A DNA stretch of 64,000 nt from positions 248,001-312,000 of the forward strand of contig JASCOH010000003.1 in NCBI GenBank assembly GCA_029959295.1. The letters are read 5' to 3'. Positions 26,160 to 35,468 of this stretch are shown piece after piece; the first letter of the stretch is position 1, and each line of letters starts with the position of its first letter. The position numbers and the translations under genes are program-made. Below the pieces are notes generated by a model. It was given only the letters and a program-made list of their open reading frames with translations. It had not been told where the DNA came from and ran no database searches. The stretch comes from Flavobacteriaceae bacterium PS02334. GTDB taxonomy: Bacteria > Bacteroidota > Bacteroidia > Flavobacteriales > Flavobacteriaceae.

Positions 26160-28583
26160 ATGAGAATTTCATATAATTGGCTTAAACAATTCATCAAAAC
26201 AGACTGGAAATCAGAAGAAACCGCCGCTTTATTAACCGATTTAGGACTTGAAGTAGAAGGCGTTGACAAATACCAATCCGTTAAAGGTGGACTTGAAGGA
26301 ATTGTTGTTGGCCATGTTTTGACTTGCGTGCAGCATCCAAATGCCGATCGCTTAAAAGTGACAACCGTTGATTTAGGAACCGGAACTCCAGTTCAAATTG
26401 TTTGTGGCGCCGCCAATGTTGCCGCTGGACAAAAAGTGCCTGTTGCCACAATCGGAACTACTTTATATGACAAAGACGGAACTTCTTTTCAAATAAAAAA
26501 GGGAAAAATTAGAGACCAAGAAAGCCACGGAATGATTTGTGCCGAAGACGAATTAGGTCTTGGAACAGGTCACGACGGAATCATGGTTCTAGACGAAAAA
26601 TACACACCTGGAACTCCGGCTTCAAAAGTTTTCAATATTGAAAATGACGAAGTTTTTGAAATCGGATTGACGCCAAACCGCGCCGATGCCATGAGCCACC
26701 TGGGTGTTGCGCGCGATTTAAGAGCCGGAATGCTTCAAAAAAATGTGCATACAGAATTGATTACGCCTTCGGTAAGCAACTTCAGAGTTGACAAAAGAAC
26801 ACTGAAGATTGATATTAAAGTCGAAGATTCTAAATTGGCTCCAAGATATTGCGGTGTGACGATTTCTGGAGTTGCAGTTAAGGAATCTCCTGAATGGCTT
26901 CAAAACAGACTGAAATCTATTGGATTAACTCCAAAAAACAATATTGTTGACGTTACAAATTATGTCTTGCACGAATTAGGACAGCCACTTCACGCATTTG
27001 ATGCTTCGAAAATCAAAGGAAATAAAATTGTGGTAAAAACTGCTGTTGCGGGAACTAAATTTACAACTCTTGATGATGTAGAAAGAACGCTTCACGAAGA
27101 AGATTTGATGATTTGCGACGAAAACGGACCAATGTGCATCGCTGGTGTTTTCGGTGGAAAAAACTCTGGAGTTTCTGAAAACACTACAGATATTTTCTTG
27201 GAAAGTGCTTATTTCAATCCAGTTTCTGTTAGAAAATCTGCAAAGAGACATACTTTGAGCACTGACGCATCTTTTAGATTTGAAAGAGGAATTGATCCAA
27301 CGATCACAGAATATGCTTTAAAACGCGCCGCTTTGCTGATTCAAGAAGTTGCCGGAGGAGAAATTACTTCAGATATTGTTGATATTTATCCGAAGAAAAT
27401 GGAGGATTTTCCTGTGTTCTTGAATTTCGAAAAAGCAACAAAAATTATCGGTCAAGAATTGCCAAAAGAAACAATCAAGAAGATTTTGGTTTCCTTAGAC
27501 ATTAAAGTAAACAGCGTTTCCGATGCCGGATTAGGCTTGATTATTCCTTCATATCGTGTTGATGTTCAGAGAGAAATTGACGTCATTGAAGAGATTTTGA
27601 GAGTTTATGGATATAACAATATTAATTTTACGAAAAAGTTCAATGCTACAGTTTCAAATGCGGCAAGAACTGAAGATTATAAAGTTCAAAATATCATTGC
27701 AACACAGTTAAATTCACAAGGATTTAATGAAATGATGGCGAATTCATTGACAACACCAGAATATGTTCAGTTGTCGGAAATGCTGAAAGAGGAATTCAAT
27801 GTTTTGATCATGAATCCGCTGAGCAATGATTTGTCAGCAATGAGACAATCTTTATTATTTTCTGGATTAGAAGCTGTTTCTTACAACATAAATAGAAGAA
27901 ATTCAGATTTGAAATTATTTGAATTCGGAAAATCATACCATAAAATACCTTCTGGATTTGATGAAAAGAAACATTTGACTCTATTCACAACCGGAAATCG
28001 TTTAGGCGAAAGCTGGACAACAGCTCAAAAACCATCTGATTTCTTTTTATTCAAAGGCTATGTTTCAGCAATTTTATCAAGACTGGGACTTGAAAAAACA
28101 AACAACAGGCCTGTAGAATCTGATGTTTTCGCAGAGGGAATTGCAATTGCAATCGGAAATGATATCGTTGTTGAATTTGGAACAGTTAAAAAATCAATCC
28201 TAAAACATTTCGGAATCAAGCAGGAAGTTTTGTTCGCCGATTTCAACTGGAATTTAGTTCTGAAATTAATTACGAATAAAATCAAGTTTACTGAAATTCC
28301 TAAATACCCTGAAGTTAGAAGAGATTTGGCTTTATTGGTTGATAATTCTGTAGCGTTTGACTCAATTTATAATATTGCTCGCCAGACTGAAAAATCATTA
28401 TTGAAAGACATCAATCTTTTTGATGTTTATGAAGGTAAAAATCTTCCGGAGGGCAAGAAATCTTACGCTGTAAGCTTTGTAATCCAAGACAATTCAAAAA
28501 CTTTGACAGATGCTCAAATCGACAAAATCATGAGCAAGCTCCAAAACAACTTTGCTTCAGAACTTGGTGCAACTTTAAGATAA
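26160..28583 (+). CDS. pheT: Phenylalanine--tRNA ligase beta subunit
   Basis: 807 residues. With PheS it charges tRNA-Phe. Domains in order: N-terminal RISYNWLKQFIKTDW, an EMAP-like tRNA-binding domain (about 40-150, GHVLTCVQHPNADRLKV), B3/B4 editing region (about 210-400, ESAYFNPVSVRKSAKRH and DASFRFERGIDP), B5 domain, a catalytic-like domain, and a C-terminal ferredoxin-fold anticodon-binding domain (EIPKYPEVRRDLALLVDNSVAF). pheS is not adjacent in this window, so the two subunits are encoded apart, as is common in Bacteroidota. Monocistronic between its own promoter and a terminator. Confidence 0.97.
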   Translation: MRISYNWLKQFIKTDWKSEETAALLTDLGLEVEGVDKYQSVKGGLEGIVVGHVLTCVQHPNADRLKVTTVDLGTGTPVQIVCGAANVAAGQKVPVATIGTTLYDKDGTSFQIKKGKIRDQESHGMICAEDELGLGTGHDGIMVLDEKYTPGTPASKVFNIENDEVFEIGLTPNRADAMSHLGVARDLRAGMLQKNVHTELITPSVSNFRVDKRTLKIDIKVEDSKLAPRYCGVTISGVAVKESPEWLQNRLKSIGLTPKNNIVDVTNYVLHELGQPLHAFDASKIKGNKIVVKTAVAGTKFTTLDDVERTLHEEDLMICDENGPMCIAGVFGGKNSGVSENTTDIFLESAYFNPVSVRKSAKRHTLSTDASFRFERGIDPTITEYALKRAALLIQEVAGGEITSDIVDIYPKKMEDFPVFLNFEKATKIIGQELPKETIKKILVSLDIKVNSVSDAGLGLIIPSYRVDVQREIDVIEEILRVYGYNNINFTKKFNATVSNAARTEDYKVQNIIATQLNSQGFNEMMANSLTTPEYVQLSEMLKEEFNVLIMNPLSNDLSAMRQSLLFSGLEAVSYNINRRNSDLKLFEFGKSYHKIPSGFDEKKHLTLFTTGNRLGESWTTAQKPSDFFLFKGYVSAILSRLGLEKTNNRPVESDVFAEGIAIAIGNDIVVEFGTVKKSILKHFGIKQEVLFADFNWNLVLKLITNKIKFTEIPKYPEVRRDLALLVDNSVAFDSIYNIARQTEKSLLKDINLFDVYEGKNLPEGKKSYAVSFVIQDNSKTLTDAQIDKIMSKLQNNFASELGATLR

Positions 28584-28603
28584 TACAAATTATCCTAAAA
28601 TAG

Positions 28604-28630
28604 AAAAATCCCGATAATCTCGGGATTTTT
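28604..28630. terminator. Bidirectional intrinsic terminator
   Basis: AAAAATCCCGA and TCGGGATTTTT around a five-base loop, between convergent pheT and the first fasciclin gene. Confidence 0.85.
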
Positions 28631-28676
28631 CGTTTACTAGTGTAATCAATTTATAATTCTCTTTTTCTCAAAAAAA

Positions 28677-29243
28677 TTATGCTTTTGGAGTCACAACGTG
28701 GTCAATCACATGAATCACACCATTAGACTGGTTTACATCTGCAATTGTAACCTTTGCTTTCCCTCCGTTTTCGTCAGTGATATACAGATCTTTTCCCTCC
28801 ATCCAAGCGGTTAGTTTTCCGCCTTGAACAGTTGTAAGTACTGCTTTTCCTTTTCCTGCTTTGATTGCTTTGGCAATATCTGTAGAATTCATCTTTCCAG
28901 CCACAACATGATAGGTCAAAACAGACTGCAACATCTTTTTATTTTCTGGTTTCAATAAAGTTTCTACAGTTCCTTTTGGCAATTTATTGAATGCTTCGTT
29001 TGTTGGCGCAAAAACTGTAAATGGCCCTTTTCCTTGTAAAGTTTCAACCAAACCTGCAGCTTTTACAGCAGCAACTAAAGTTGTATGATCTTTTGAATTC
29101 ATGGCATTTTCAATAATGTTTTTTGAAGGATACATTGCAGCTCCTCCAACCATAACTGTTTTTTCTTTTTGTGCAAAAGCTGATGCGCCAAACAGCATTG
29201 TAAATGCAACTAATGCGGTTGATAAAATTTTGGTGGTTTTCAT
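28677..29243 (-). CDS. Exported fasciclin-domain protein (first of a tandem pair)
   Basis: 188 residues. A signal peptide ends near ASAFAQ (residues 20-25). One fasciclin (FAS1) domain follows: TLVAAVKAAGLVETLQGKGPFTVFAPTNEAFNKLP (H1 motif) and, near the end, NGVIHVIDHVVTP (H2 motif). FAS1 domains mediate adhesion or matrix contacts; the precise ligand in bacteria is mostly unknown. The protein lacks an anchor and should be periplasmic or secreted. It lies 143 bases downstream of a paralogous gene on the same strand, with a terminator in between. Confidence 0.9.
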   Translation of the reverse strand: MKTTKILSTALVAFTMLFGASAFAQKEKTVMVGGAAMYPSKNIIENAMNSKDHTTLVAAVKAAGLVETLQGKGPFTVFAPTNEAFNKLPKGTVETLLKPENKKMLQSVLTYHVVAGKMNSTDIAKAIKAGKGKAVLTTVQGGKLTAWMEGKDLYITDENGGKAKVTIADVNQSNGVIHVIDHVVTPKA

Positions 29244-29344
29244 AATAGATTTGTTTTTTAAAGTTTATAAAAGCATTTACGCTAATAATTTAAAAACAGT
29301 TTTCCAAAAATTAGAAATTAACAAAATTTTGGACATAAAAAAAA

Positions 29345-29362
29345 CCTTACATCACTGTAAGG
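29345..29362 (-). terminator. Terminator of the second fasciclin gene
   Basis: Stem CCTTACA / TGTAAGG with a four-base loop; on minus it is followed by eight T (29337-29344). Confidence 0.75.
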
Positions 29363-29386
29363 CCTTTATTATGTAGAATTTAAAAT

Positions 29387-29941
29387 TTATTTATTTGGAG
29401 AAAAAACATTATCAATTCCGTGTAAAATTCCATTTGACTGAATTGCATCAGTAATAATCAATTTTGCTTTGTTTCCGTTTTTGTCCGTTAAATACAGACT
29501 TCCGTTTTCAAAACTTACGATTAAAATCTCTCCATTTGCCGTTTTAATTTCTGGAGTTCCTTTGGTTCTCAACAATCTTCCAAAATCAGTTGCATACCAT
29601 TTTCCACGAATGATATGATAAGCTGCAACATCTTTTGCATGAAACATATTTACAGGCTCAAGCAAGTTATTTATTTTCTCTTTAGAACTGTTTGCCAAAG
29701 CTGTATTGGTTGGCGCTAAAATTGTAAATTCTTCATTATTATCTGAAAGCAAATCTTTGAATTCAGCAGCAACAAAAACTTTACCGATAGATGAAAATTC
29801 TTTTGAAGCTTCTAAATTCTGGATTATATTTTTAGTAGCATCCATTTTTGCATTTCCAACCGTCATTGATTTTTTTTGCGCAAAAGAAACAACACTTACC
29901 AAGAATACGAATGCAACCGCTAGATTTTTTTTAGTTTTCAT
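29387..29941 (-). CDS. Exported fasciclin-domain protein (second of the pair)
   Basis: 184 residues. Signal peptide MKTKKNLAVAFVFLVSVVSFAQ. One FAS1 domain: FKDLLSDNNEEFTILAPTNTALANSSKEK and ILHGIDNVFSPNK at the C-terminus. It is alignable with the neighbouring fasciclin along its length, including the MTVGNAKMDATKNIIQN segment after the signal peptide against MVGGAAMYPSKNIIEN, but clearly diverged (for example HGID for HVID in the H2 motif). This points to an old tandem duplication. Each gene has a separate terminator. Role unknown beyond a likely extracytoplasmic adhesion or binding function. Confidence 0.88.
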   Translation of the reverse strand: MKTKKNLAVAFVFLVSVVSFAQKKSMTVGNAKMDATKNIIQNLEASKEFSSIGKVFVAAEFKDLLSDNNEEFTILAPTNTALANSSKEKINNLLEPVNMFHAKDVAAYHIIRGKWYATDFGRLLRTKGTPEIKTANGEILIVSFENGSLYLTDKNGNKAKLIITDAIQSNGILHGIDNVFSPNK

Positions 29942-30039
29942 AATTAATTTTTAAATTATTCCTTGAGAATAAATTCATTTAGTTTCAGGTTTCCAAATTT
30001 AAACAAAATTTCTAAACTTAAACATTTAATAACAAAAAA

Positions 30040-30063
30040 AAGCCTCACATTTCTGCAAGGCTT
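30040..30063 (-). terminator. Terminator of rpsA
   Basis: AAGCCT / AGGCTT stem with further partial pairing; on minus it runs into a T tract (30033-30040). It is 24 bases beyond the rpsA stop. Confidence 0.7.
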
Positions 30064-30086
30064 TCATATTTAGAAAAGATCAGGAA

Positions 30087-31868
30087 TTAGTTTCCTCCTT
30101 TTTCCATTTTAGCTTTTAATTCAGCAAGAATATCATTGTTATCTCCTAAAGTAGATGCAGAAGCATTGTTACTGTTTGAAGATGAATTATTGTTATTCTC
30201 AGTTGCAGCTTTCACATTTTTCTCTTCTTCTTCACGGAAGATTGCAGTGTGAGATGCTACTACTCTTTTGAATTCTTTGTTAAACTCGATAACTTTGAAG
30301 TCAGCAGTATCGCCTTTTTTCAATTTCTTACCGTCTTCTTTTTCAAGGTGACGAGTTGGAATGAAAGCAACGATATCATCACCGAATTCTACAGTAGCTC
30401 CTTTGTCAACAATTTCAGAGATTTCTCCGTTGTGGATAGTTCCAACAGCAAATGAATCCTCATATTTGTCCCAAGGATTAGCAGTAGTTTGTTTATGACC
30501 TAAAGATAATTTACGTCCGTCAACATCTAATTCTAATACTACAACGTCCAATTTTTCACCAACGCTTACAAATTCAGATGGGTGTTTGATTTTCTTAGTC
30601 CAAGAAAGGTCAGAAATATAGATTAATCCATCGATTCCTTCTTCTAATTCTACGAAAACTCCAAAGTTTGTAAAGTTTCTAACGATACCTGTATGTTTAG
30701 AACCTACTGGGTATTTAGAAGTGATATCAGTCCATGGATCTTGAGTCAATTGTTTGATACCTAATGACATCTTACGATCGTCTCTATCTAAAGTCAAGAT
30801 AACAGCTTCAACTTCATCACCAACTTTTACGAAATCTTGTGCACTTCTCAAGTGAGTTGACCATGACATTTCAGAAACGTGGATCAAACCTTCAACACCT
30901 TCAGCAACCTCGATGAAAGCACCGTAATCAGCGATTACAACTACTTTACCTTTTACTTTGTCTCCAACTTTTAAGTCAGAACTCAAAGCATCCCATGGAT
31001 GAGCGTTCAATTGTTTCAAACCAAGTTGGATTCTTGTTTTCTCATCATCGAAATCAAGGATTACAACATTTAATTTTTGGTCTAATTCAAGAACTTCACT
31101 TGGGTGGTTGATTCTTGACCAAGAAAGGTCAGTAATGTGGATTAATCCATCAACACCACCAAGGTCAATAAACACACCATAAGAAGTAATGTTTTTAACA
31201 ACACCTTCTAATACTTGTCCTTTTTCTAATTGACCAATGATTTCTTTTTTCTGTACTTCAATATCAGCTTCGATAAGCGCTTTATGAGAAACAACAACGT
31301 TTTTGAACTCATGGTTGATTTTCACAACTTTGAATTCCATCATTTTGTTTACATATTGATCGTAATCTCTGATTGGTTTCACGTCGATTTGAGATCCTGG
31401 CAAGAAAGCTTCAATACCAAAAACGTCAACGATCATACCACCTTTAGTTCTGCATTTTACGAAACCATTAACGATTTCTCCAGTTTCATTAGCAGAAATA
31501 ACTCTGTCCCAAGCTTTGATAGTACGAGCTTTTCTGTGAGAAAGAACCAATTGACCTGTTTTGTCCTCACGAACATCAATTAATACTTCTACTTTGTCAC
31601 CCACTTTCAAGTTTGGATTGTAACGGAATTCGTTTAAAGAAATAACACCTTCAGATTTAGCGTTGATATCAACGATTGCATCTCTGTCAGTAATTCTAAC
31701 TACCACACCTTCAACTACTTCTTCTTGGTCAGTTGAGATAAAAGTTTTAGCAACTAATTCCTCAAATTCTTGCAAGTTTTTTTCGTCAACAGCATCAATA
31801 CCTTCTTGGAAGTTATGCCAGTTAAAGTTCTCTAAAAATTCCGCTTGTGTTTTTGTTTGTTCAGACAT
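30087..31868 (-). CDS. rpsA: 30S ribosomal protein S1
   Basis: 593 residues. It helps load mRNA on the 30S subunit, and in Bacteroidota it is important because Shine-Dalgarno sequences are rarely used. Six S1 RNA-binding repeats can be followed, for example GVVVRITDRDAIVDINAKSEGVI (first), GVVKNITSYGVFIDLGGVDGLIHITDLSW (third), GKVVVIADYGAFIEVAEGVEGLIHVSEMSW (fourth) and GIVRNFTNFGVFVELEEGIDGLIYISDLSW (fifth). A 45-residue N-terminal extension precedes the first repeat, and a low-complexity Asn/Ser tail (NNNNSSSNSNNASAS) ends in a short helix. The gene is monocistronic with a leader of roughly 118 bases, long enough for autoregulation. Confidence 0.96.
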   Translation of the reverse strand: MSEQTKTQAEFLENFNWHNFQEGIDAVDEKNLQEFEELVAKTFISTDQEEVVEGVVVRITDRDAIVDINAKSEGVISLNEFRYNPNLKVGDKVEVLIDVREDKTGQLVLSHRKARTIKAWDRVISANETGEIVNGFVKCRTKGGMIVDVFGIEAFLPGSQIDVKPIRDYDQYVNKMMEFKVVKINHEFKNVVVSHKALIEADIEVQKKEIIGQLEKGQVLEGVVKNITSYGVFIDLGGVDGLIHITDLSWSRINHPSEVLELDQKLNVVILDFDDEKTRIQLGLKQLNAHPWDALSSDLKVGDKVKGKVVVIADYGAFIEVAEGVEGLIHVSEMSWSTHLRSAQDFVKVGDEVEAVILTLDRDDRKMSLGIKQLTQDPWTDITSKYPVGSKHTGIVRNFTNFGVFVELEEGIDGLIYISDLSWTKKIKHPSEFVSVGEKLDVVVLELDVDGRKLSLGHKQTTANPWDKYEDSFAVGTIHNGEISEIVDKGATVEFGDDIVAFIPTRHLEKEDGKKLKKGDTADFKVIEFNKEFKRVVASHTAIFREEEEKNVKAATENNNNSSSNSNNASASTLGDNNDILAELKAKMEKGGN

Positions 31869-31991
31869 CTGTTCTGATTAAAATTTGTATTCTGTGTTTC
31901 CTTGCGTTTCTTGATGCGATAAAAAAATTACAGAAGTTGTTTTACTTAAATATTTGATTCCTAATGGAAACGCTGCTCGCCAAAAGGTTTG

Positions 31992-32022
31992 CAAAATTAA
32001 TAATTATTTTTTAATCTGCAAA
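31992..32022 (-). promoter_or_regulatory. Flavobacterial promoter of rpsA
   Basis: On minus, TTTG (32019-32022), 19 bases, TAATTTTG (31992-31999). It is among the closest matches to the Bacteroidota consensus in the window. The start near 31986 implies a leader of about 118 bases before the ATG. Confidence 0.7.
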
Positions 32023-32103
32023 ATATTTCTGGCTCCTAATTTTTTATAGGTAAATATTCAAAATCAAGATATAGTTTTGGCAATATTGTGCTTTCAAAAC
32101 CTC

Positions 32104-32143
32104 AAAAAAAATCCCGAGAGAAATAAATCAATCGGGATTTTTT
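32104..32143 (-). terminator. Terminator of the nucleoside transporter gene
   Basis: AAATCCCGA and TCGGGATTT arms extended by A and T tracts, with a 14-base loop, 13 bases past the transporter stop. Confidence 0.8.
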
Positions 32144-32155
32144 ATGTTGTATAAA

Positions 32156-33532
32156 TTAATGTCCAATATTAGTAACATCTTTCGGATCATGCTTGTGTTT
32201 GAACATCAAAGCAAAAGCGATTGCTATAATCAAAGCATAAGTTGCAAACGAAAGCCAGATATTGTGCCAGTCTTTTAATAAAATAGCATTGCTGAAAATT
32301 CCATCCGCAGAAATTGTAGTTCTATGGCTTTTTACAAATTCTGTCATTATTTCATTTGTCGGCTCCGTTTGAAGATAGGCTGAAAGTTCAGTAGTATTTG
32401 AAAATGTCTTTGTAAAAAAACGGTCGATTGCCCAACCAGAAGTCCAGCTTCCCAAAACAGCTCCAAAACCATTGGTCATCATCATAAACAATCCTTGCGC
32501 AGAAGAACGATTTTTTGCATCAGTATTTGTTTCTACGAATAAAGAACCTGAAATATTAAAGAAGTCAAATGCCATTCCATAAACGACACAAGACAAAATA
32601 ATCATCCACAAACCTGTTGTCGGATCTCCAAAAGCGAATAAACCGAAACGCAAAACCCACGCAAACATACTAATAAGCATTACCTGCTTGATTCCGAAAC
32701 GCTTCAAGAAAAACGGAATTGCCAAAATAAACAGGGTTTCAGAAACCTGAGAAATTGACATAATTATTGTAGAATATTTCGTCACGAAAGAATCTGCATA
32801 TTTCGGAAAGTGCTTGAATTCATCCAAAAAAACATCTCCGTAAGCATTTGTCAACTGAAGCGCTCCTCCTAAAAACATAGAAAAAACAAAAAACAAAGCC
32901 ATTTTATAATCTGCAAACAACTTAAAAGCTTCTAAACCTAATGTTTCCATCAAGGAAGCATTTTCTTTTGTCAATCTTTGTGGCTTGCATTCTGGCAAAG
33001 TAAAAGCGTAAAGTCCTAAAATTAAAGCAGCGATTCCTGCAATATAAAACTGGTATTCGGTAGCTTTATTTCCTGTCAAATTTACAATCCACATGGCAAC
33101 AATGAAACCAATCGTACCAAAAACGCGAATTGGCGGAAAATCTTTGACAACGTCTTTATTTCCTAATTTTAATGCTGTATAAGAAATAGAATTGCTCAAT
33201 GAAATGGTCGGCATGTAAAAGCACATCGCCAAAAGCATGACATATATAAAGGTAGAAGGTGTTGAAACTTGCGGAATATAAAACAAAACTCCAGCATACA
33301 AAATGTGAAGAATTCCGTATAAACGTTCAGCATTTACCCATCTGTCAGCAATAATTCCTGTAAGTGTAGGCATGAATAAGGAAGCAATTCCCATCGTTCC
33401 AAACACTAATCCGAATTGAGTTCCTTCCCATTGCTTGGTTCCGAACCAATAATTTGCAATTGTGATCAACCAAGCTCCCCAAACAAAAAATTGAAGAAAG
33501 CTCATTGAAATTAACCTATTCTTAATTCCCAT
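32156..33532 (-). CDS. MFS nucleoside:H+ symporter (NupG/XapB-like)
   Basis: 458 residues, twelve membrane helices. The start MGIKNRLISMSFLQFFVWGAWLITIANYWF and the segments FMPTLTGIIADRWVNAERLYGILH and KDFPPIRVFGTIGFIVAMWIVN match the nucleoside:H+ symporter family of the major facilitator superfamily. In E. coli NupG brings nucleosides in with protons. A hydrophilic loop before the last helices (about residues 375-420) is longer than in E. coli. It follows cmk by 76 bases on the same strand, which fits a nucleotide-salvage theme; a candidate promoter (TTTG, 19 nt, TAGATTTA) lies in that gap. Confidence 0.85.
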   Translation of the reverse strand: MGIKNRLISMSFLQFFVWGAWLITIANYWFGTKQWEGTQFGLVFGTMGIASLFMPTLTGIIADRWVNAERLYGILHILYAGVLFYIPQVSTPSTFIYVMLLAMCFYMPTISLSNSISYTALKLGNKDVVKDFPPIRVFGTIGFIVAMWIVNLTGNKATEYQFYIAGIAALILGLYAFTLPECKPQRLTKENASLMETLGLEAFKLFADYKMALFFVFSMFLGGALQLTNAYGDVFLDEFKHFPKYADSFVTKYSTIIMSISQVSETLFILAIPFFLKRFGIKQVMLISMFAWVLRFGLFAFGDPTTGLWMIILSCVVYGMAFDFFNISGSLFVETNTDAKNRSSAQGLFMMMTNGFGAVLGSWTSGWAIDRFFTKTFSNTTELSAYLQTEPTNEIMTEFVKSHRTTISADGIFSNAILLKDWHNIWLSFATYALIIAIAFALMFKHKHDPKDVTNIGH

Positions 33533-33608
33533 AAAATATTTTTAACGCTTTTGTATTGAAAATTTAACAGCCCGTAAATCTACTATTAAAAATGAGATAA
33601 ACAAAAAA

Positions 33609-34304
33609 TTACAACGTTTTAGCGACTTTGTTTACCAAATCTAAAACTTTGTCAAATTGTTCCTGAATCGAAAGGTGAGAATTATCGATTTCAATGGCGT
33701 CATCTGCTTTCACTAATGGAGAATCTTCGCGGTGCGTATCAATGTGATCGCGTTCTTCTACGTTTTTTAAAACTTCTTCATAAGTCACTTCCTGCCCTTT
33801 TTCAGTCAATTCATCAAAACGCCTTTTTGCACGAGTTGAAGCGCTTGCAGTCATGAATAATTTCAATTCAGCATCTTTAAAAACTACGGTTCCGATATCT
33901 CTTCCGTCCATGACAATGCCTTTGTTTTCGCCCATATGCTGTTGCTGTTCAACTAATTTTGAACGAACTTCTGAAACTTCAGCAATCCGGCTTACGAAGT
34001 TTGAAACTGCCAAAGTACGGATTTCAGTTTCTACATTTTCCTCATTCAAATACATTTCTGCAAAACCCAAATCTGGATTAAAAAGAAACTGAAGCGTCAC
34101 TTTTGGAAGTTTTTGAACAAGACTTTCTTTGTCAAAATGGTCTGCATCAATGAAATCGTGCTGCATCGCATATAAAGTCACGGCGCGGTACATTGCTCCG
34201 GTATCGACATAAATATAGCCTAATTCTTTAGCAAGCTGTTTGGCCAGCGTACTTTTTCCGGTGGAAGAAAAGCCATCGATGGCAATAGTAATTTTTTTAT
34301 CCAA
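33609..34304 (-). CDS. cmk: Cytidylate kinase
   Basis: 231 residues. It phosphorylates CMP and dCMP to the diphosphates using ATP. The P-loop is GFSSTGKS at 11-18, followed by YIYVDTGAMYRAVT; the CMP-binding insert and DGRDIGTVVFKDAELKLFMTAS are present, as is the ERDHIDTHREDSPLVKADDAI block near the C-terminus. The start is seven bases after the porQ stop, so cmk is cotranscribed with porQ. This porQ-cmk order recurs in Flavobacteriia. Confidence 0.96.
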   Translation of the reverse strand: MDKKITIAIDGFSSTGKSTLAKQLAKELGYIYVDTGAMYRAVTLYAMQHDFIDADHFDKESLVQKLPKVTLQFLFNPDLGFAEMYLNEENVETEIRTLAVSNFVSRIAEVSEVRSKLVEQQQHMGENKGIVMDGRDIGTVVFKDAELKLFMTASASTRAKRRFDELTEKGQEVTYEEVLKNVEERDHIDTHREDSPLVKADDAIEIDNSHLSIQEQFDKVLDLVNKVAKTL

Positions 34305-34311
34305 AATATAG

Positions 34312-35331
34312 TTATTGAAGATTGATCATCAAGCCGAATAGGCTGGTATTTGCCGCAGCCGTATATCTGGAATAGGAATAATCAAATCTGATATTATTAA
34401 ATCGAAGTCCGAAACCTGCTGAAATTCCTGAGAAATTTCGCTGTTCAACAATACGAAGCTCTTCCGCTCGACGGAAATTATACCCCAGTCGCACAGAAAA
34501 ACTTTTGGCAGGAAAAAGTTCTGCGCCCACAATTACGTGACGCAGCGCATTATTGAAAAAACTCACTTTTTCTTCTACGCTTCCGCCATCCAAGGTACCT
34601 TCTGCCCTATTTGGATTTGAAAACGCAATATTCCATTCTTGTAAATTTTCTACAGTCAAATGCCAGCGAATCGGAACGTTTTCCATTTCCTGAGAAACTC
34701 CGGCCACAATTTCAAACGGCAGTTTCTCTCTTGTATCTGCGTAAGGCGTAATCTGGAAACCAATATTTCTCAATGACAAACCAATATTGATATCGTTGTA
34801 ATCGTCAACATACAAAGCTCCCAAATCGATTGCGGCTCCAAAAGAATTATAACTTTCTAAAGTAGAAGAAATCAGCTTTACATTTCCTCCAATATAAATA
34901 TCTGACCATGGAATATTTCTGGCATAACCGAGAGACAAAGCAATTTCACTACCCGTAAATTCTGCAGTTTCTTGTCCGTTTTCATCATAACCGTCAAATT
35001 TTCCGTAATTTACATAGCTAACTCCGGCGTGAAATGTCTCTTTGTGGCGGTCATAAGTGTACGCATAAGCGGCAGTTCCGTAAGTCACTTCGCCGAAATA
35101 ACTACCATAATTTACCGAAAGGTGATTGTCCATTTCTGGATTGATTGTCGCGGGATTAAAAATGGCTTGATTTACATCGTAATCATAGATTGTGACTACT
35201 TTTCCACCCAAAGCGGCTTGTCTTGGAGAAGTTACCAAATTCAGAAATTGATATACATATTTACCGCCAATTTGACTGAAAGTTTCAGTGCAAAAAAGTA
35301 CGAGAAGAACAATAAACAGCTTCTTAAACAT
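34312..35331 (-). CDS. porQ: Type IX secretion system protein PorQ
   Basis: 339 residues. After a signal peptide (MFKKLFIVLLVLFCTETFSQ) the protein begins IGGKYVYQFLNLVTSPRQAALGGKVV and contains DVNQAIFNPATINPEMDNHLSVNYG, the typical PorQ opening. The rest alternates strands with aromatic girdles and ends FGLMINLQ, as in a PorV/FadL-like outer-membrane beta-barrel. PorQ is a component of the type IX secretion system, where with PorU, PorV and PorZ it belongs to the attachment complex in Porphyromonas. Other T9SS genes are not in this window. Cotranscribed with cmk. Confidence 0.88.
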   Translation of the reverse strand: MFKKLFIVLLVLFCTETFSQIGGKYVYQFLNLVTSPRQAALGGKVVTIYDYDVNQAIFNPATINPEMDNHLSVNYGSYFGEVTYGTAAYAYTYDRHKETFHAGVSYVNYGKFDGYDENGQETAEFTGSEIALSLGYARNIPWSDIYIGGNVKLISSTLESYNSFGAAIDLGALYVDDYNDINIGLSLRNIGFQITPYADTREKLPFEIVAGVSQEMENVPIRWHLTVENLQEWNIAFSNPNRAEGTLDGGSVEEKVSFFNNALRHVIVGAELFPAKSFSVRLGYNFRRAEELRIVEQRNFSGISAGFGLRFNNIRFDYSYSRYTAAANTSLFGLMINLQ

Positions 35332-35406
35332 CTAGGGGTTTTTCCTTATTTCTGAATATATAACGCAGATGCGAAGATATTATTTTTTAAAGTAAAAGAT
35401 AAAACA

Positions 35407-35447
35407 GAAAAGGCAAAAGTTGAAAATAATTTCACTTTTGCCTTTTC
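35407..35447 (-). terminator. Terminator of lon
   Basis: A long stem: GAAAAGGCAAAAGT at 35407-35420 pairs with ACTTTTGCCTTTTC at 35434-35447. It lies 22 bases past the lon stop on minus and before porQ. Confidence 0.75.
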
Positions 35448-35468
35448 AGATAAAATAATCGGTAAATT

